Source of the DNA: Candidatus Bathyarchaeota archaeon
GTDB taxonomy: Archaea; Thermoproteota; Bathyarchaeia; 40CM-2-53-6
Direction of reading: 5' to 3'
DNA: 60,248 bases
Assembly (NCBI GenBank): GCA_005888635.1
Contig: VBAW01000017.1
Span: 68,537-128,784, forward strand
The notes under the pieces were generated by a model that made no database searches, was not told where the DNA came from, and saw only the letters and a list, made by a program, of their open reading frames with translations. Each line of letters begins with the position of its first letter. Within the stretch, counting starts at the first letter, position 1. Both the position numbers and the translations under genes were made by a program. Positions 41,528 through 51,310 of the stretch are shown here, one piece after another.

Positions 41528-42826
41528 TTGACTCTCGCCCAGAGCATAACTCTGAGCAATCTCGAGCTGACGCGGTTTTTCATCGCCCTGGTGCTTCTTC
41601 TCTTCTCAGCTTATGCCGGCTCCTTTCTTTTCGATAAGCTCAAGCTCCCACGGGTCATTGGGGAAATCTTTGGAGGACTCTTATTGGGTCCAACTGTATT
41701 CGGCTACCTCTTTCCCGCCAGCGAGAACTGGATATTCTCCGCTTACCCTTCCGAAGGCCAACTCCTCTCCTTAGTATCTTGGTTTGGACTAATCCTTTTG
41801 ATGTTCATCTCGGGAGTCGAGATTCATGGAACATTCAATCGAGAGGACAAGCGTACCGCGGTGGCGTTTCTTCTCGGAGCGACAATTCTTCCGTTCCTGA
41901 TCGGAGTCGGAGTCTCTAGAGTGTACGATTTCAGCCCCTACGCTGGTCCCAACAGCAACCCACTCTCACTATCGATAATCATAGGAATCGCTGTAGCAGT
42001 CACATCAATACCAGTAATCTCGAAAATCTTCCTCGACCTCAAGATAATGGGCACTCGCTACGCTAGAATCGTGCTTGCAATCGCGACCGTTGAAGACAGC
42101 ATCCTCTACGCAGGACTTGCCATAGCTACTGGCGTGGCCGGAGCCTCCGCTCCCTCCACATCAACAATAACCTACGCAATCGCCCTAACTGCCGTCTTCC
42201 TGGCCTCGGGGCTACTAGTTCTACCGCGGGTTCTTCGTCGGCTGAGCACATCAAGAGCGAAGTTGCTAATGGAAGCGTCTCATTCTAGATTCGCCCTCTT
42301 CCTCTGCTTTGTCTTTGTAGCGGCCGCGGCCCTGTTGAACGTCAACGTAGTGTTCGGTGCGTTCCTGGCTGGCATAGCCATCGGGACCGTGCCACAAGAC
42401 GTGTTCGCGAAGGCTACTGGAAGCATCAGGAAAATCTCTCTTGCACTCTTCACGCCCGCATATTTTGCAATCGTCGGCCTTGAACTAGACCTAATTCACC
42501 AGTTCGATATTGCCATTTTTCTCGGTTTCCTGCTCTTCTCATCCGGTCTCAAGATCGCCGGGGCGCTGGGAGTTGGCAAGCTTATCAGGAGAAGCTGGCT
42601 ATCCAGCGTCAATCTCGCGATCGGCTTGAACGCGAGAGGAGGGCCGGGAATCGTACTTGCCACAATCGCCTTCGGCGCCGGGCTAATCTCCGAGCCCTTC
42701 TTCGTAGCTCTCGTCCTCATAGCAATAGTAACGTCACTGGTGACAGGATACTGGTTGAGATATACGCAGGCCAAAGGATGGCCTCTCCTAGACGAGGACA
42801 AGACTTCCCAGCAGGGCAGGTTCTGA
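41528..42826 (+). CDS. Cation:proton antiporter (CPA2 family)
   Basis: 432 aa, about 12-13 hydrophobic helices. The KefB/NapA-type features are LKLPRVIGEIFGGLLLGPTVFG at the N-terminus, GIAVAVTSIPVISKIFLDL, and the ion-binding-like IATVEDSILYAGLAI segment with an acidic pair. A C-terminal soluble regulatory domain is missing, as in NapA-type Na+/H+ antiporters. Start TTG 41528, 70 bp after the RNR-like gene. Substrate (Na+ or K+) not decided. Confidence 0.88.
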   Translation: MTLAQSITLSNLELTRFFIALVLLLFSAYAGSFLFDKLKLPRVIGEIFGGLLLGPTVFGYLFPASENWIFSAYPSEGQLLSLVSWFGLILLMFISGVEIHGTFNREDKRTAVAFLLGATILPFLIGVGVSRVYDFSPYAGPNSNPLSLSIIIGIAVAVTSIPVISKIFLDLKIMGTRYARIVLAIATVEDSILYAGLAIATGVAGASAPSTSTITYAIALTAVFLASGLLVLPRVLRRLSTSRAKLLMEASHSRFALFLCFVFVAAAALLNVNVVFGAFLAGIAIGTVPQDVFAKATGSIRKISLALFTPAYFAIVGLELDLIHQFDIAIFLGFLLFSSGLKIAGALGVGKLIRRSWLSSVNLAIGLNARGGPGIVLATIAFGAGLISEPFFVALVLIAIVTSLVTGYWLRYTQAKGWPLLDEDKTSQQGRF

Positions 42827-42871
42827 AACTATGAGTTTGTTCTTGCAACCTAAGTATTGAATATGCTAGAT

Positions 42872-44223
<1,352 letters not shown>

Positions 44224-44227
<4 letters not shown>

Positions 44228-44691
44228 GCTGGATCATTAAAGACCTATGGAAGAACCTCGAACTTCGCCAATCAGAATATGCGAATTTGCTGAACGATGA
44301 CGATAGAATCAGAGCATATGAAATCGTCAATCGGATAGCTTCTGACGTCGGGACCAAGTGGGGAGTATTCTTGCAGCTGAATTTCCCCCCAGGACAAGCT
44401 AGCTTCCGCTCATCTGACCTGGGTCATAGAAACTTGACGATGTTGGTCTTTCGTGATAGAAAGAAGTTCACGGATGTTTCCGAGTCTGAGGTCAATCACA
44501 CTTTCGACCCGCTGAAACCGATTGCAATTGACAGTGCGGGCTTTGGCTACGAAGGGTACAGGGTGAGACTTTCAAAGGGTCGGATTGACTGCCTTCCGGG
44601 GGGAGTTCATCTCTGGTGCGAGATTACTCCCCAAATTCTAGATGTTCTAGACTGGCTATTCGCGAATGCGTACGGAATGAAGCAAGCTTAG
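44224..44691 (+). CDS. Unknown protein co-transcribed with the pseudo-receiver
   Basis: 155 aa, soluble, with WGVFLQLNFPPGQ, FRSSDLGHRNLTMLVF and GRIDCLPGGVHLWCEITPQILDVLDWLF. No family recognised. The TTG start overlaps the end of the pseudo-receiver gene by 4 bp, so the two are translated together. Confidence 0.55.
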
Positions 44692-44695
44692 GACT

Positions 44696-45088
44696 CTAGG
44701 AGAGGGGCACGAGTCTCTTTCCGAGCCTTCTCTCTATCTCTATCTTGGCCCGTTTCAACTGTCGGGCTCTTTTCAGCAATTCGACCAGATAGTCCAGGTC
44801 AACTACTGGTCTGAGTGATGGATATTCCCATGGGGTCTTGTTGATCTCGTCAGGATAAATCATGTAACCCGTCGGATAATGAGTGACCAGTATGCCAGTA
44901 GGGTCCGCCTCTAGGACCTTGGAGAACTCTCGGAGAGTGTAGCCTGCCTTCTTCAGCATCTCGAGGGTCTTGTCTAGTTCGTCGCAGGCCCTTTCAAGCT
45001 CCGCGTACAGTTCGCCTCTATCACCGTCATTGGGCACTGCGATAATCTCCCAACAGCTTACACAGGGGCAAGGGCGGATGGCGGGCAT
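44696..45088 (-). CDS. Small hypothetical protein with N-terminal CPCVSC motif
   Basis: 130 aa from ATG 45088. It begins MPAIRPCPCVSCWEII, i.e. three cysteines within six residues, and continues as a helical domain (ERACDELDKTLEMLKKAGY). A metal-binding role is only a guess from the cysteines. It converges with the pseudo-receiver pair and follows the PolD small-subunit gene on the same strand. Confidence 0.55.
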   Translation of the reverse strand: MPAIRPCPCVSCWEIIAVPNDGDRGELYAELERACDELDKTLEMLKKAGYTLREFSKVLEADPTGILVTHYPTGYMIYPDEINKTPWEYPSLRPVVDLDYLVELLKRARQLKRAKIEIERRLGKRLVPLS

Positions 45089-45227
45089 AAGCGTTCTTTA
45101 ACCGAGATACCAGCATCCGCGGAAACAGGCCGTCTAGACCAGTTTTGAAACTGGACAAACCGGGTCCAACGGCGAGACTCAGTCCATAGTAGTTTCCTGT
45201 GGAGTCTTCACAAATTTTCTCTGGACG

Positions 45228-46739
45228 TTATTCCGACCGGAAATCCATCATGCGGACCTGCATCGATTGAAGATTAACAACCGGCAAGAGCCCCGGCTGA
45301 GGCAATAAGCCCATTCTCTTCTGATAATCAGTCTGGCCCTGCCATGCCCCACTATTCACAATCGTCGTCCCACGATAGACTCCTGATCCTGGCACGTGGA
45401 TGTGTCCTGACTGGAATACGTCCGGGACATGCTCCACCACCAGCCAGTCCTCCACTTCCGGCCCAATAGGCGTCGACTTACCATACTCCGGTGCCAGATG
45501 CCTCGCCCGCAACTGATACTCCATAACCTCCACCGGCCGTTGATAATCAAAACCCGGTGCTGAACTCAGAATATCCATAAGGCTCGTTCCATGAAACAGC
45601 AAAAAATCGACACCCTCCAGACGCACCTCTGAAGGATCACCTAGCGACACAATCCGTCGAGAGTCGTAGACGGGACCTGCAAACTCCTTGGGAATAGCAG
45701 GCTGCGGCAGCGCCTGTCTGACAGCATCGTGATTCCCGGGAATCAGAACCACTTCCATGTGTTCCGGGATCTCCCCGACAAGCTTAGCGGCCAACCGATA
45801 CTGCTCGTAGACGTCAGGAACTTTCAAATCCACTTCTTGCCGAGGATACACTCCAATCCCGTCCACTAGATCACCGCCGATCAGAACGTACTTGACGTGA
45901 TCAGCAATGTGCCGCTGGTCCGGTCCCCCGACCTCCCCCTTCAACCAGCGCAGGACCCTGCCAAAAGCATCCTCCATGAACACCTTACTACCAACATGAA
46001 CATCCGATATCAGAACCGCGTAGAGCTCCTCGCCCGCGCGGCCAGGTTTGTGATCAGGAATCTCTGGCAACACAATATTCTCGGCGACAAGCAACTTCCC
46101 AGAACTCTTCCGCGTCTCCAGAAACAGTACTTGATCTCGAGAAATCTGACGTGCCGTCTGCCAGACTGACGGGTTCGAATCACCCACCAGGACAGTCGCC
46201 TCATCATCATAATCATCGACCGTCAGAAAGATGCGATTGGCCTTTTCCCGCTTCTCCACAACCATCGCAACAAAGCGTCCTCTTCCATTCGTCCCCCCTG
46301 CGAGAGCGTCAGAGATCGTCCCAGCGCTCCTCGTATCAATTCTCTGTCGGAAGAGAGCACTCATCTTCTCGAAACGGCTACGGAAGTACCGGAGAAAATC
46401 GTCAAGGACCCCGGTCGTTCCCAGTTTGCCAGTCGGATCGAAAACCACTTCAAGTCTCGACTCCCGATCCTCGGCAAACCTTCGCCCGTGTCCCAGCCCT
46501 TCAACCGGGACAACTGGACCAGCTGCTAGATCCAGCTGTTCAGCCGCCTTCAAGACTAGATCTGCGCTGATGAAGAGCGGCCTCGGCTGAGCCAAGCTCG
46601 CCATTTTCAAGACCTCGTCCACGAGGGGTTTGAGAGAGGATTCGCGGCCTTTCTCAACGAGGGTCTTGAAGGCCTCGGATTCCATCTGGAAGCCTGCCTC
46701 CAGTATGGTCCCTACGGCTCTTCGCATTTCCTCGGACAA
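45228..46739 (-). CDS. polB: DNA polymerase D small subunit DP1 (3'-5' exonuclease)
   Basis: The proofreading/scaffold subunit of the archaeal replicative polymerase D. Residues ~1-200 include the helical N-terminus and an OB fold. The calcineurin-like phosphoesterase motifs are intact: LISDVHVGS (about 240), LIGGDLVDG, IPGNHDAVRQ, LLFHGTS and QSGHIHVPG. 503 aa is normal. Start TTG 46739 (an ATG lies 12 bp further). The large catalytic subunit DP2 is not in this window. Its presence excludes a classical Crenarchaeon. Confidence 0.95.
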   Translation of the reverse strand: MSEEMRRAVGTILEAGFQMESEAFKTLVEKGRESSLKPLVDEVLKMASLAQPRPLFISADLVLKAAEQLDLAAGPVVPVEGLGHGRRFAEDRESRLEVVFDPTGKLGTTGVLDDFLRYFRSRFEKMSALFRQRIDTRSAGTISDALAGGTNGRGRFVAMVVEKREKANRIFLTVDDYDDEATVLVGDSNPSVWQTARQISRDQVLFLETRKSSGKLLVAENIVLPEIPDHKPGRAGEELYAVLISDVHVGSKVFMEDAFGRVLRWLKGEVGGPDQRHIADHVKYVLIGGDLVDGIGVYPRQEVDLKVPDVYEQYRLAAKLVGEIPEHMEVVLIPGNHDAVRQALPQPAIPKEFAGPVYDSRRIVSLGDPSEVRLEGVDFLLFHGTSLMDILSSAPGFDYQRPVEVMEYQLRARHLAPEYGKSTPIGPEVEDWLVVEHVPDVFQSGHIHVPGSGVYRGTTIVNSGAWQGQTDYQKRMGLLPQPGLLPVVNLQSMQVRMMDFRSE

Positions 46740-46811
46740 AAGCCGACCTACCCCGACACCTAGGTCAGGGTGAGGCTTCCAGATTTATGCTGTTGTCGAG
46801 GACCTCTACCT

Positions 46812-47780
46812 CTACCTCGTTATTGTAAGGTCCGAGATGTCCACTGAGATCTCGCACATTCTGTTCAGGGCAATCGTGACCGCCACCAAATGATTGACGA
46901 GTGGCCTAGCTGAGCCTGCGACTCGCGCCTCAGCCTCGGAAAGCTGTTTCTTGGCATCCTTGAACCGGGGTCCCACAGATGATGCTAGTTTCAGATCTCG
47001 AGAGAGCACAGACCCTACCGCGTCCCGGTACATAGCGTTCACCGAAGCGCCAATCTTCTCTAGCAATGCTTGCTCTTCCTTTGGGATTGTTACGCCATCT
47101 TGCGTATTCTCAGCTATGGTTACGGAGTAGTCGGCGAAGGTTTCGATGTAGCTTGCGAGAAGTCGAAAGTCGAGGCAGTCAACTGAGGAGACTTTGATCT
47201 TCTCAAGAAGATACGTGTCAGAGATCGCCGCCCTGACAAGCCGGACTAGCAGGAAGTACCATCGGTCAACCTCTTCATCTCTCTCAACAACCCCTTTGGC
47301 CAGTTCCCTGTTGGACGAGACGAACGCCTGAACTGAATCGAGTTGCATGGGCATCGAGAGCATCTCAAGACGGCGTAGAATGCGCTCGGGATTGAGTAAC
47401 GAGGGTTCGACCAGGCATTGTAGAACTATTCTCTTCGAATCTTCCTCCAGGACCTCCAGCCCTACAAGCCGCTTGGTTGTGCGTCTGACTTCTTCTCTAA
47501 TGTCAGGAGAGAAGCTGTCTTTTGATTGGACTCTGATTATGTCGTAGCCCAGCAGGTATCTCTCGATAATCTCACGCCGGACGAATGGAGAAGCATCTAG
47601 AACTACCTCCAGTGGGGCTCTCTCCTCGTCTATCTTAGGCGAGAGCAACAGTCTTCCATCCTGCCGCTCTTCATAGGAGACAACGGACCCTGCTCCGAGT
47701 CCGACTCGTTTGGCCCATGCTTTCGGAATCGTAACTAGGAAGGTGCCGTCTGGAGTTCGTTGTAGTTTGCGTAATTCCAA
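46812..47780 (-). CDS. PhoU-like regulator with N-terminal AbrB/SpoVT domain
   Basis: Archaeal-type PhoU: an N-terminal swapped-hairpin AbrB domain (LRKLQRTPDGTFLVTIPKAWAKRVGLG, residues ~3-30, core shown) followed by a long PhoU helical bundle (KRLVGLEVLEEDSKRIVLQCL). Such proteins are thought to tune phosphate transport. No pst genes are visible. Start TTG 47780; a TATA-like CCTAAAATTC lies about 38 bp upstream on the minus strand (47814-47823). Confidence 0.88.
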   Translation of the reverse strand: MELRKLQRTPDGTFLVTIPKAWAKRVGLGAGSVVSYEERQDGRLLLSPKIDEERAPLEVVLDASPFVRREIIERYLLGYDIIRVQSKDSFSPDIREEVRRTTKRLVGLEVLEEDSKRIVLQCLVEPSLLNPERILRRLEMLSMPMQLDSVQAFVSSNRELAKGVVERDEEVDRWYFLLVRLVRAAISDTYLLEKIKVSSVDCLDFRLLASYIETFADYSVTIAENTQDGVTIPKEEQALLEKIGASVNAMYRDAVGSVLSRDLKLASSVGPRFKDAKKQLSEAEARVAGSARPLVNHLVAVTIALNRMCEISVDISDLTITR

Positions 47781-47813
47781 CTAGGATGACCGATCCTCTT
47801 GGTATGACAATGA

Positions 47814-47823
47814 AGAATTTTAG
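47814..47823 (-). promoter_or_regulatory. TATA-like box of the PhoU-like gene
   Basis: CCTAAAATTC on the minus strand, about 38 bp before the TTG at 47780. Confidence 0.4.
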
Positions 47824-47839
47824 GGTTTGGCTGAATCTA

Positions 47840-48973
47840 CTATGATGAGGTTGGTAACTCTAGAGTTTCAAGCTTGCTTCCATCGTTAAGATGCTGGTAA
47901 CTTAGCCGGAGGACCTCTTCAGTGTTACGCCCCTTCAGAGCACTGAGAGTAACCTGAGGTATGCCTGGGAAGACTCTCGAGACGAGCCTCTTGCCTTCTT
48001 CGACACGACTCTCGTCAGACTTGTCAACCTTGTTGATGCAGATCAGAAGCGGAACCTTTGGAGCGATCTGTTTCAGAGTGTAATTCGAAGCCGTGAGTTT
48101 CCTGAAGACTATTTCCTCCTCCTCGCTGATGTCAATGAATAGGAGAATAAAGTCGGAGTTGGATATCTCACCTAACGTTGTGTTAAAGGCCTTGAGAATT
48201 ATGGGATGCATGTCTTCGATAAATCCGATGCTGTCGATCAGGATGAAACTGAACGCGTCCATTCCGTTGTTATAGTCAACCCTTCGGGCGTATGTTGACA
48301 GCGTTGTGAATGGACCCAGTCCAGTCTCTTTGTGCTCCGAAACAACCCGGTTGAAAAAAGTCGTCTTCCCGCTCTGTGTGTAACCTGCTAGCGCTACTAT
48401 TGGGAATCCAAGCTCTTTACGGTGTTCTCTGAGAGTTGTCTTCTTCGCGTAGACGTCGCGCAACTCTTTCTCCACATGAGAGATTCTTTTACGCGCACCT
48501 CTCTCGTAATCAGCGTACGGGTACTCCCCTGGACCACTCCAGCCGACCTGTTCTCCAAGGATACCTTTCAATCTCAGAAACTCTTTGCCCCAAGAGAAAG
48601 TGTACTTGAGCTTTGCAAGCTCGATCTGGAGTTTTGCTTCTTTCGTCATTGCGCGCCGGTCGAAGACCTCTAGGATCAGCATGTTCCGGTCTATGACATT
48701 GATGTCGGTTCCGCCTAGAACCTTCTGAATCTTGAAGACTTGGGACCCAGGCAACCTATTAGCGAACAAGACCGCCTCGATCTCTTTCTCTGATGTCAGC
48801 TGTTTGACCTCGTCGAGCTTTCCGGGTCCGATACAGTATGTGTGGTGTAGGCTCTTTCGATGTTGGATCACCGTATCAACCACGTCGTAGCCGATGCTTC
48901 GGGCCATTGTCTTGACCTCGTCCGCCCTAGATGGAGCGGTGGGCACGACGCACTCGACTACAATGGACCGCAC
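47840..48973 (-). CDS. hflX: GTPase HflX
   Basis: A ribosome-associated GTPase (377 aa). The N-terminal HflX domain includes CIGPGKLDEVKQL and LFANRLPGSQVFKIQKVLG. The G domain has P-loop GYTQSGKTTFFN (about 195), G3 LIDSIGF and G4 INKVDKSD. The family splits or rescues stalled ribosomes under stress. The GTG at 48973 is the start; a ~70-bp gap separates it from the atpF gene. Shares its strand with PolD, PhoU-like, atpF, ogg and pyrI genes. Confidence 0.93.
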   Translation of the reverse strand: MRSIVVECVVPTAPSRADEVKTMARSIGYDVVDTVIQHRKSLHHTYCIGPGKLDEVKQLTSEKEIEAVLFANRLPGSQVFKIQKVLGGTDINVIDRNMLILEVFDRRAMTKEAKLQIELAKLKYTFSWGKEFLRLKGILGEQVGWSGPGEYPYADYERGARKRISHVEKELRDVYAKKTTLREHRKELGFPIVALAGYTQSGKTTFFNRVVSEHKETGLGPFTTLSTYARRVDYNNGMDAFSFILIDSIGFIEDMHPIILKAFNTTLGEISNSDFILLFIDISEEEEIVFRKLTASNYTLKQIAPKVPLLICINKVDKSDESRVEEGKRLVSRVFPGIPQVTLSALKGRNTEEVLRLSYQHLNDGSKLETLELPTSS

Positions 48974-49040
48974 TGCAGAAGACCGACTCTCTCTAGAAGG
49001 ACCGTGCGTTATTTGAACATCCTGTGTCCCGACACTTTGC

Positions 49041-49370
49041 TTATTGAACTCTGATTTCGACGCCGACGGTACGCTTGATCAAGTCTGCTAGGAGGTCGAC
49101 TTGAGCCTTGCCACCACCCTTGCGTGTCGGAATCGAGACAACTAGCGGAAGTTCGATCCCCTTCTTGCTCTTTCCCAGTCTGTCTTTGATCCAGTCGAAG
49201 ACAGGCTCTGTCGCAATCACTAGGGAGACGAGTTGTTTCGCCTTGATCTCGTCGAAGGTCTTTACCGCTTCTTCTTGGGATTTGACGACCCATGTGTTCT
49301 TGACGCCGCCCAGTTTGAAGTAGATGCTCGTCTCCTTGTCGGCCATGACCCCAATCTTACCCATGCTCAT
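49041..49370 (-). CDS. atpF: A-type ATP synthase subunit F
   Basis: 109 aa. IGVMADKETSIYFKLGGVKNTWVV at the start (about residues 6-28, cut here), then LVIATEPVFDWI and LPLVVSIPTRKG are the subunit F pattern (Rossmann-like domain linking the central stalk to the head). No other A-ATPase subunit genes lie in the window, so this copy is separated from the atp operon; that is unusual. ATG at 49370. Confidence 0.82.
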   Translation of the reverse strand: MSMGKIGVMADKETSIYFKLGGVKNTWVVKSQEEAVKTFDEIKAKQLVSLVIATEPVFDWIKDRLGKSKKGIELPLVVSIPTRKGGGKAQVDLLADLIKRTVGVEIRVQ

Positions 49371-49373
49371 TTC

Positions 49374-50060
49374 CTACTTGAAGATCCAGCCAGTTTCTCT
49401 GGACCAGAAGAGAAGATCAAGATCGGCTATAGGTATGCCTATCTCTGCCGCGAATCTTCGAAGCTTCTCCTCAATTTCCAAGTAACGCTTCTTCGTTATG
49501 GACGTAGGTATCTCTGGGATGACTCCGAGCCGGTTCAAGTTTCGAAGAATGTGCCTGTCGAGAATAGCGAACCCTTCTCCCAGGCCAATGTTCCGCAGAA
49601 AATGGCTAGCCTCCTTGTAACCTAGGCCTTTGACATTTTCAACAAGCCATTCACGGAGCTCGAAGGGATTGTAGAAGCTTGAGATCCTGGATTTCAACTG
49701 CAACTCGCCATCGTTCGAGAACACGTCCCTGGCTTCAACAATGTACTTCGCTTTGTTGTCAGAGAACCTAACACTTCTCAAGAACGGCTCAAGCTCGGGA
49801 GGCTTGCCCTTGAGGAGAAGAGTTTGCTTTTTGAGCGCAGTGACTGCTTCCCAGCAGACCTTGGCTGATGATTGAGGCGTTAGAAGGCAGAAGCATAGTT
49901 CCGCAAAGACTTCCTCATCTTTCCATTGCATCACCTGTCTGAATTCTTCGAGTCGTTTCTGAATTGCCTCCTTTCTCTCTTGATAGAGCGCCTGCAACGC
50001 AGGGACATCATGCTGTTCTCTTGCGACAGTCATCTGTGTGCTAGAACTGTTTGAGAACAT
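49374..50060 (-). CDS. ogg: 8-oxoguanine DNA glycosylase/AP lyase, Ogg2 type
   Basis: The archaeal Ogg2 family excises 8-oxoguanine and nicks the abasic site. The HhH region VKGLGYKEASHFLRNIG carries the catalytic Lys (about residue 140), followed by the catalytic Asp in FAILDRHILRNL. The C-terminus LDLLFWSRETGWIFK is characteristic. 228 aa is the normal length. ATG at 50060, overlapping the end of pyrI by 20 bp. Confidence 0.94.
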   Translation of the reverse strand: MFSNSSSTQMTVAREQHDVPALQALYQERKEAIQKRLEEFRQVMQWKDEEVFAELCFCLLTPQSSAKVCWEAVTALKKQTLLLKGKPPELEPFLRSVRFSDNKAKYIVEARDVFSNDGELQLKSRISSFYNPFELREWLVENVKGLGYKEASHFLRNIGLGEGFAILDRHILRNLNRLGVIPEIPTSITKKRYLEIEEKLRRFAAEIGIPIADLDLLFWSRETGWIFK

Positions 50061-50565
50061 CTTGTTTCTCCATGATGCGTACGCAGTAGAAACATCGCAG
50101 TCTCAAAGGGTCCTGTCGTTCCACCAAGAACTTCGGCTCGACAGGTTCTCCCGCGTTGGAGACGCATGCCGGGTTTGCGCACCGCACAATTCCCCTTATC
50201 GACTCTGGAAGCTTAACACGGGTCTTCTCAGCCACCTCATAATCTCGTATGATGTTAATCGTCGCGCTCGGCGCGATCAAAGCAATCTTGTCAACCTCGC
50301 CCGGTTTGAGCTCTCGGTTTTCCACTTTGACAATATCCTTCTTACTGTCTGACTTCGATGATACGTTCATTGCTACGCTAACGACGTGTCCCTCACCGCC
50401 ACCGATCCCTAGAATTTTCAGAACATCAAGAGCGTGACCCGCAGAGATATGGTCGATGACAGACCCGTTACGGATCTTCTTAACGTAGAGCTCCTTGGCC
50501 CCGCTCCCCTTAGACAATTCTAGGATCTCTAGCTGATCCTTCACTCTTAATTCCTTGCCCGACAA
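50041..50565 (-). CDS. pyrI: Aspartate carbamoyltransferase, regulatory subunit
   Basis: Binds CTP/ATP and zinc and clamps PyrB trimers together. The N-terminal allosteric domain starts at YVKKIRNGSVIDHISAGHALDVLKILG (core of it quoted), and the C-terminal zinc domain has CANPACV and CFYCV, giving the four cysteines. 174 aa. Start TTG 50565, with a GTG alternative at 50544. It overlaps ogg. The catalytic pyrB lies about 6 kb downstream on the same strand. Confidence 0.95.
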   Translation of the reverse strand: MSGKELRVKDQLEILELSKGSGAKELYVKKIRNGSVIDHISAGHALDVLKILGIGGGEGHVVSVAMNVSSKSDSKKDIVKVENRELKPGEVDKIALIAPSATINIIRDYEVAEKTRVKLPESIRGIVRCANPACVSNAGEPVEPKFLVERQDPLRLRCFYCVRIMEKQDVLKQF

Positions 50566-50577
50566 AACGGATCGAAC

Positions 50578-50997
50578 ATGACAGTAGAATCCCAGATCGT
50601 CAAGCTTGCAACCCAGAAGGAAGGCGAAATCCTAGACATAACGGATAAGGTGCAAACCATTGTTGAGAATGGAACCATCCAGAGTGGTGTAGTATTCCTC
50701 TTTGTGCCGGGATCAACGGCTGCCCTCACAACAATCGAGTACGAGCCAGGTCTACTGGTTGACTTACCGTCCGTGCTCGAAAGGATCGCTCCGAGTGACG
50801 GCTCGTACGAGCACGAGAAGCGATGGCATGATGGGAACGGTCATTCTCATGTTAGAGCCTCATTGATTGGGCCTGATCTATCTGTGCCATTTGAACGGAA
50901 GAAGTTGATGTTGGGAACTTGGCAGCAGATCGTCTTTATCGAATTTGATGTTCGACCACGTGACCGAACAGTCATCGTCCATTCCATAGGCGAGTGA
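50578..50997 (+). CDS. YjbQ/UPF0047 family protein
   Basis: 139 aa, the YjbQ family, sometimes assigned thiamine-phosphate synthase activity. Signatures: GIVFLFVPGSTAALTTIEYEP-type segment near residue 40 and RWHDGNGHSHVRASLIGPDLSVPF near residue 82, with the conserved His residues. ATG at 50578, divergent from pyrI (12-bp gap). Confidence 0.9.
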   Translation: MTVESQIVKLATQKEGEILDITDKVQTIVENGTIQSGVVFLFVPGSTAALTTIEYEPGLLVDLPSVLERIAPSDGSYEHEKRWHDGNGHSHVRASLIGPDLSVPFERKKLMLGTWQQIVFIEFDVRPRDRTVIVHSIGE

Positions 50998-51310
50998 ACG
51001 ACTCCCATACCCCTCCCTTTCCGGTGGAAACAACAGGAGTGTGATTCAAGTGAGGTCCATGATGGTTGCTTTGTAGTGGATCATCGTTGATAGTATACAG
51101 GATAACCTAAATCCACGAAACCCTGTCATAACCATCTGGAGTAAGATCAAACCATACCTAACTAACTCTTCATTTCGTCATTAATTATTGCACTGGAAAT
51201 TAAGGGGTGGGTGTGATGGGTTTAGTCGGTCCAGTCGAAATCCATGTACGGGAACCCTTAATTCCACTGGAACAGGGACCGCTTAGATCACTCAGAAGTG
51301 TTCTCACAGT
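50998..51310. other. Candidate replication origin with ORB-like elements upstream of orc1/cdc6
   Basis: 313 bp without a gene. Three sequences resemble the archaeal origin recognition box (TTCCAGTGGAAAC then GGGG): TTCCGGTGGAAACAACAGGA at 51019-51038 (+), CACTGGAAATTAAGGGGTGG at 51191-51210 (+) and, inverted, GTTCCAGTGGAATTAAGGGT on the minus strand from 51273 down. An AT-rich stretch (about 51100-51190) lies between the first and second, fit for unwinding. Placement directly before an initiator gene is the classical archaeal arrangement. The elements deviate from consensus, so this stays a candidate. Confidence 0.65.

Noticed and set aside
45139-45154. CCAGTTTTGAAACTGG dyad between PolD small subunit and the CPCVSC gene
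   Set aside because: A single dyad without a second copy or known binding protein; weak stem, so neither terminator nor operator can be argued.
46151-46590. Plus-strand frames within the PolD small subunit gene
   Set aside because: Antisense shadows; low-complexity Ser/Pro/Arg.
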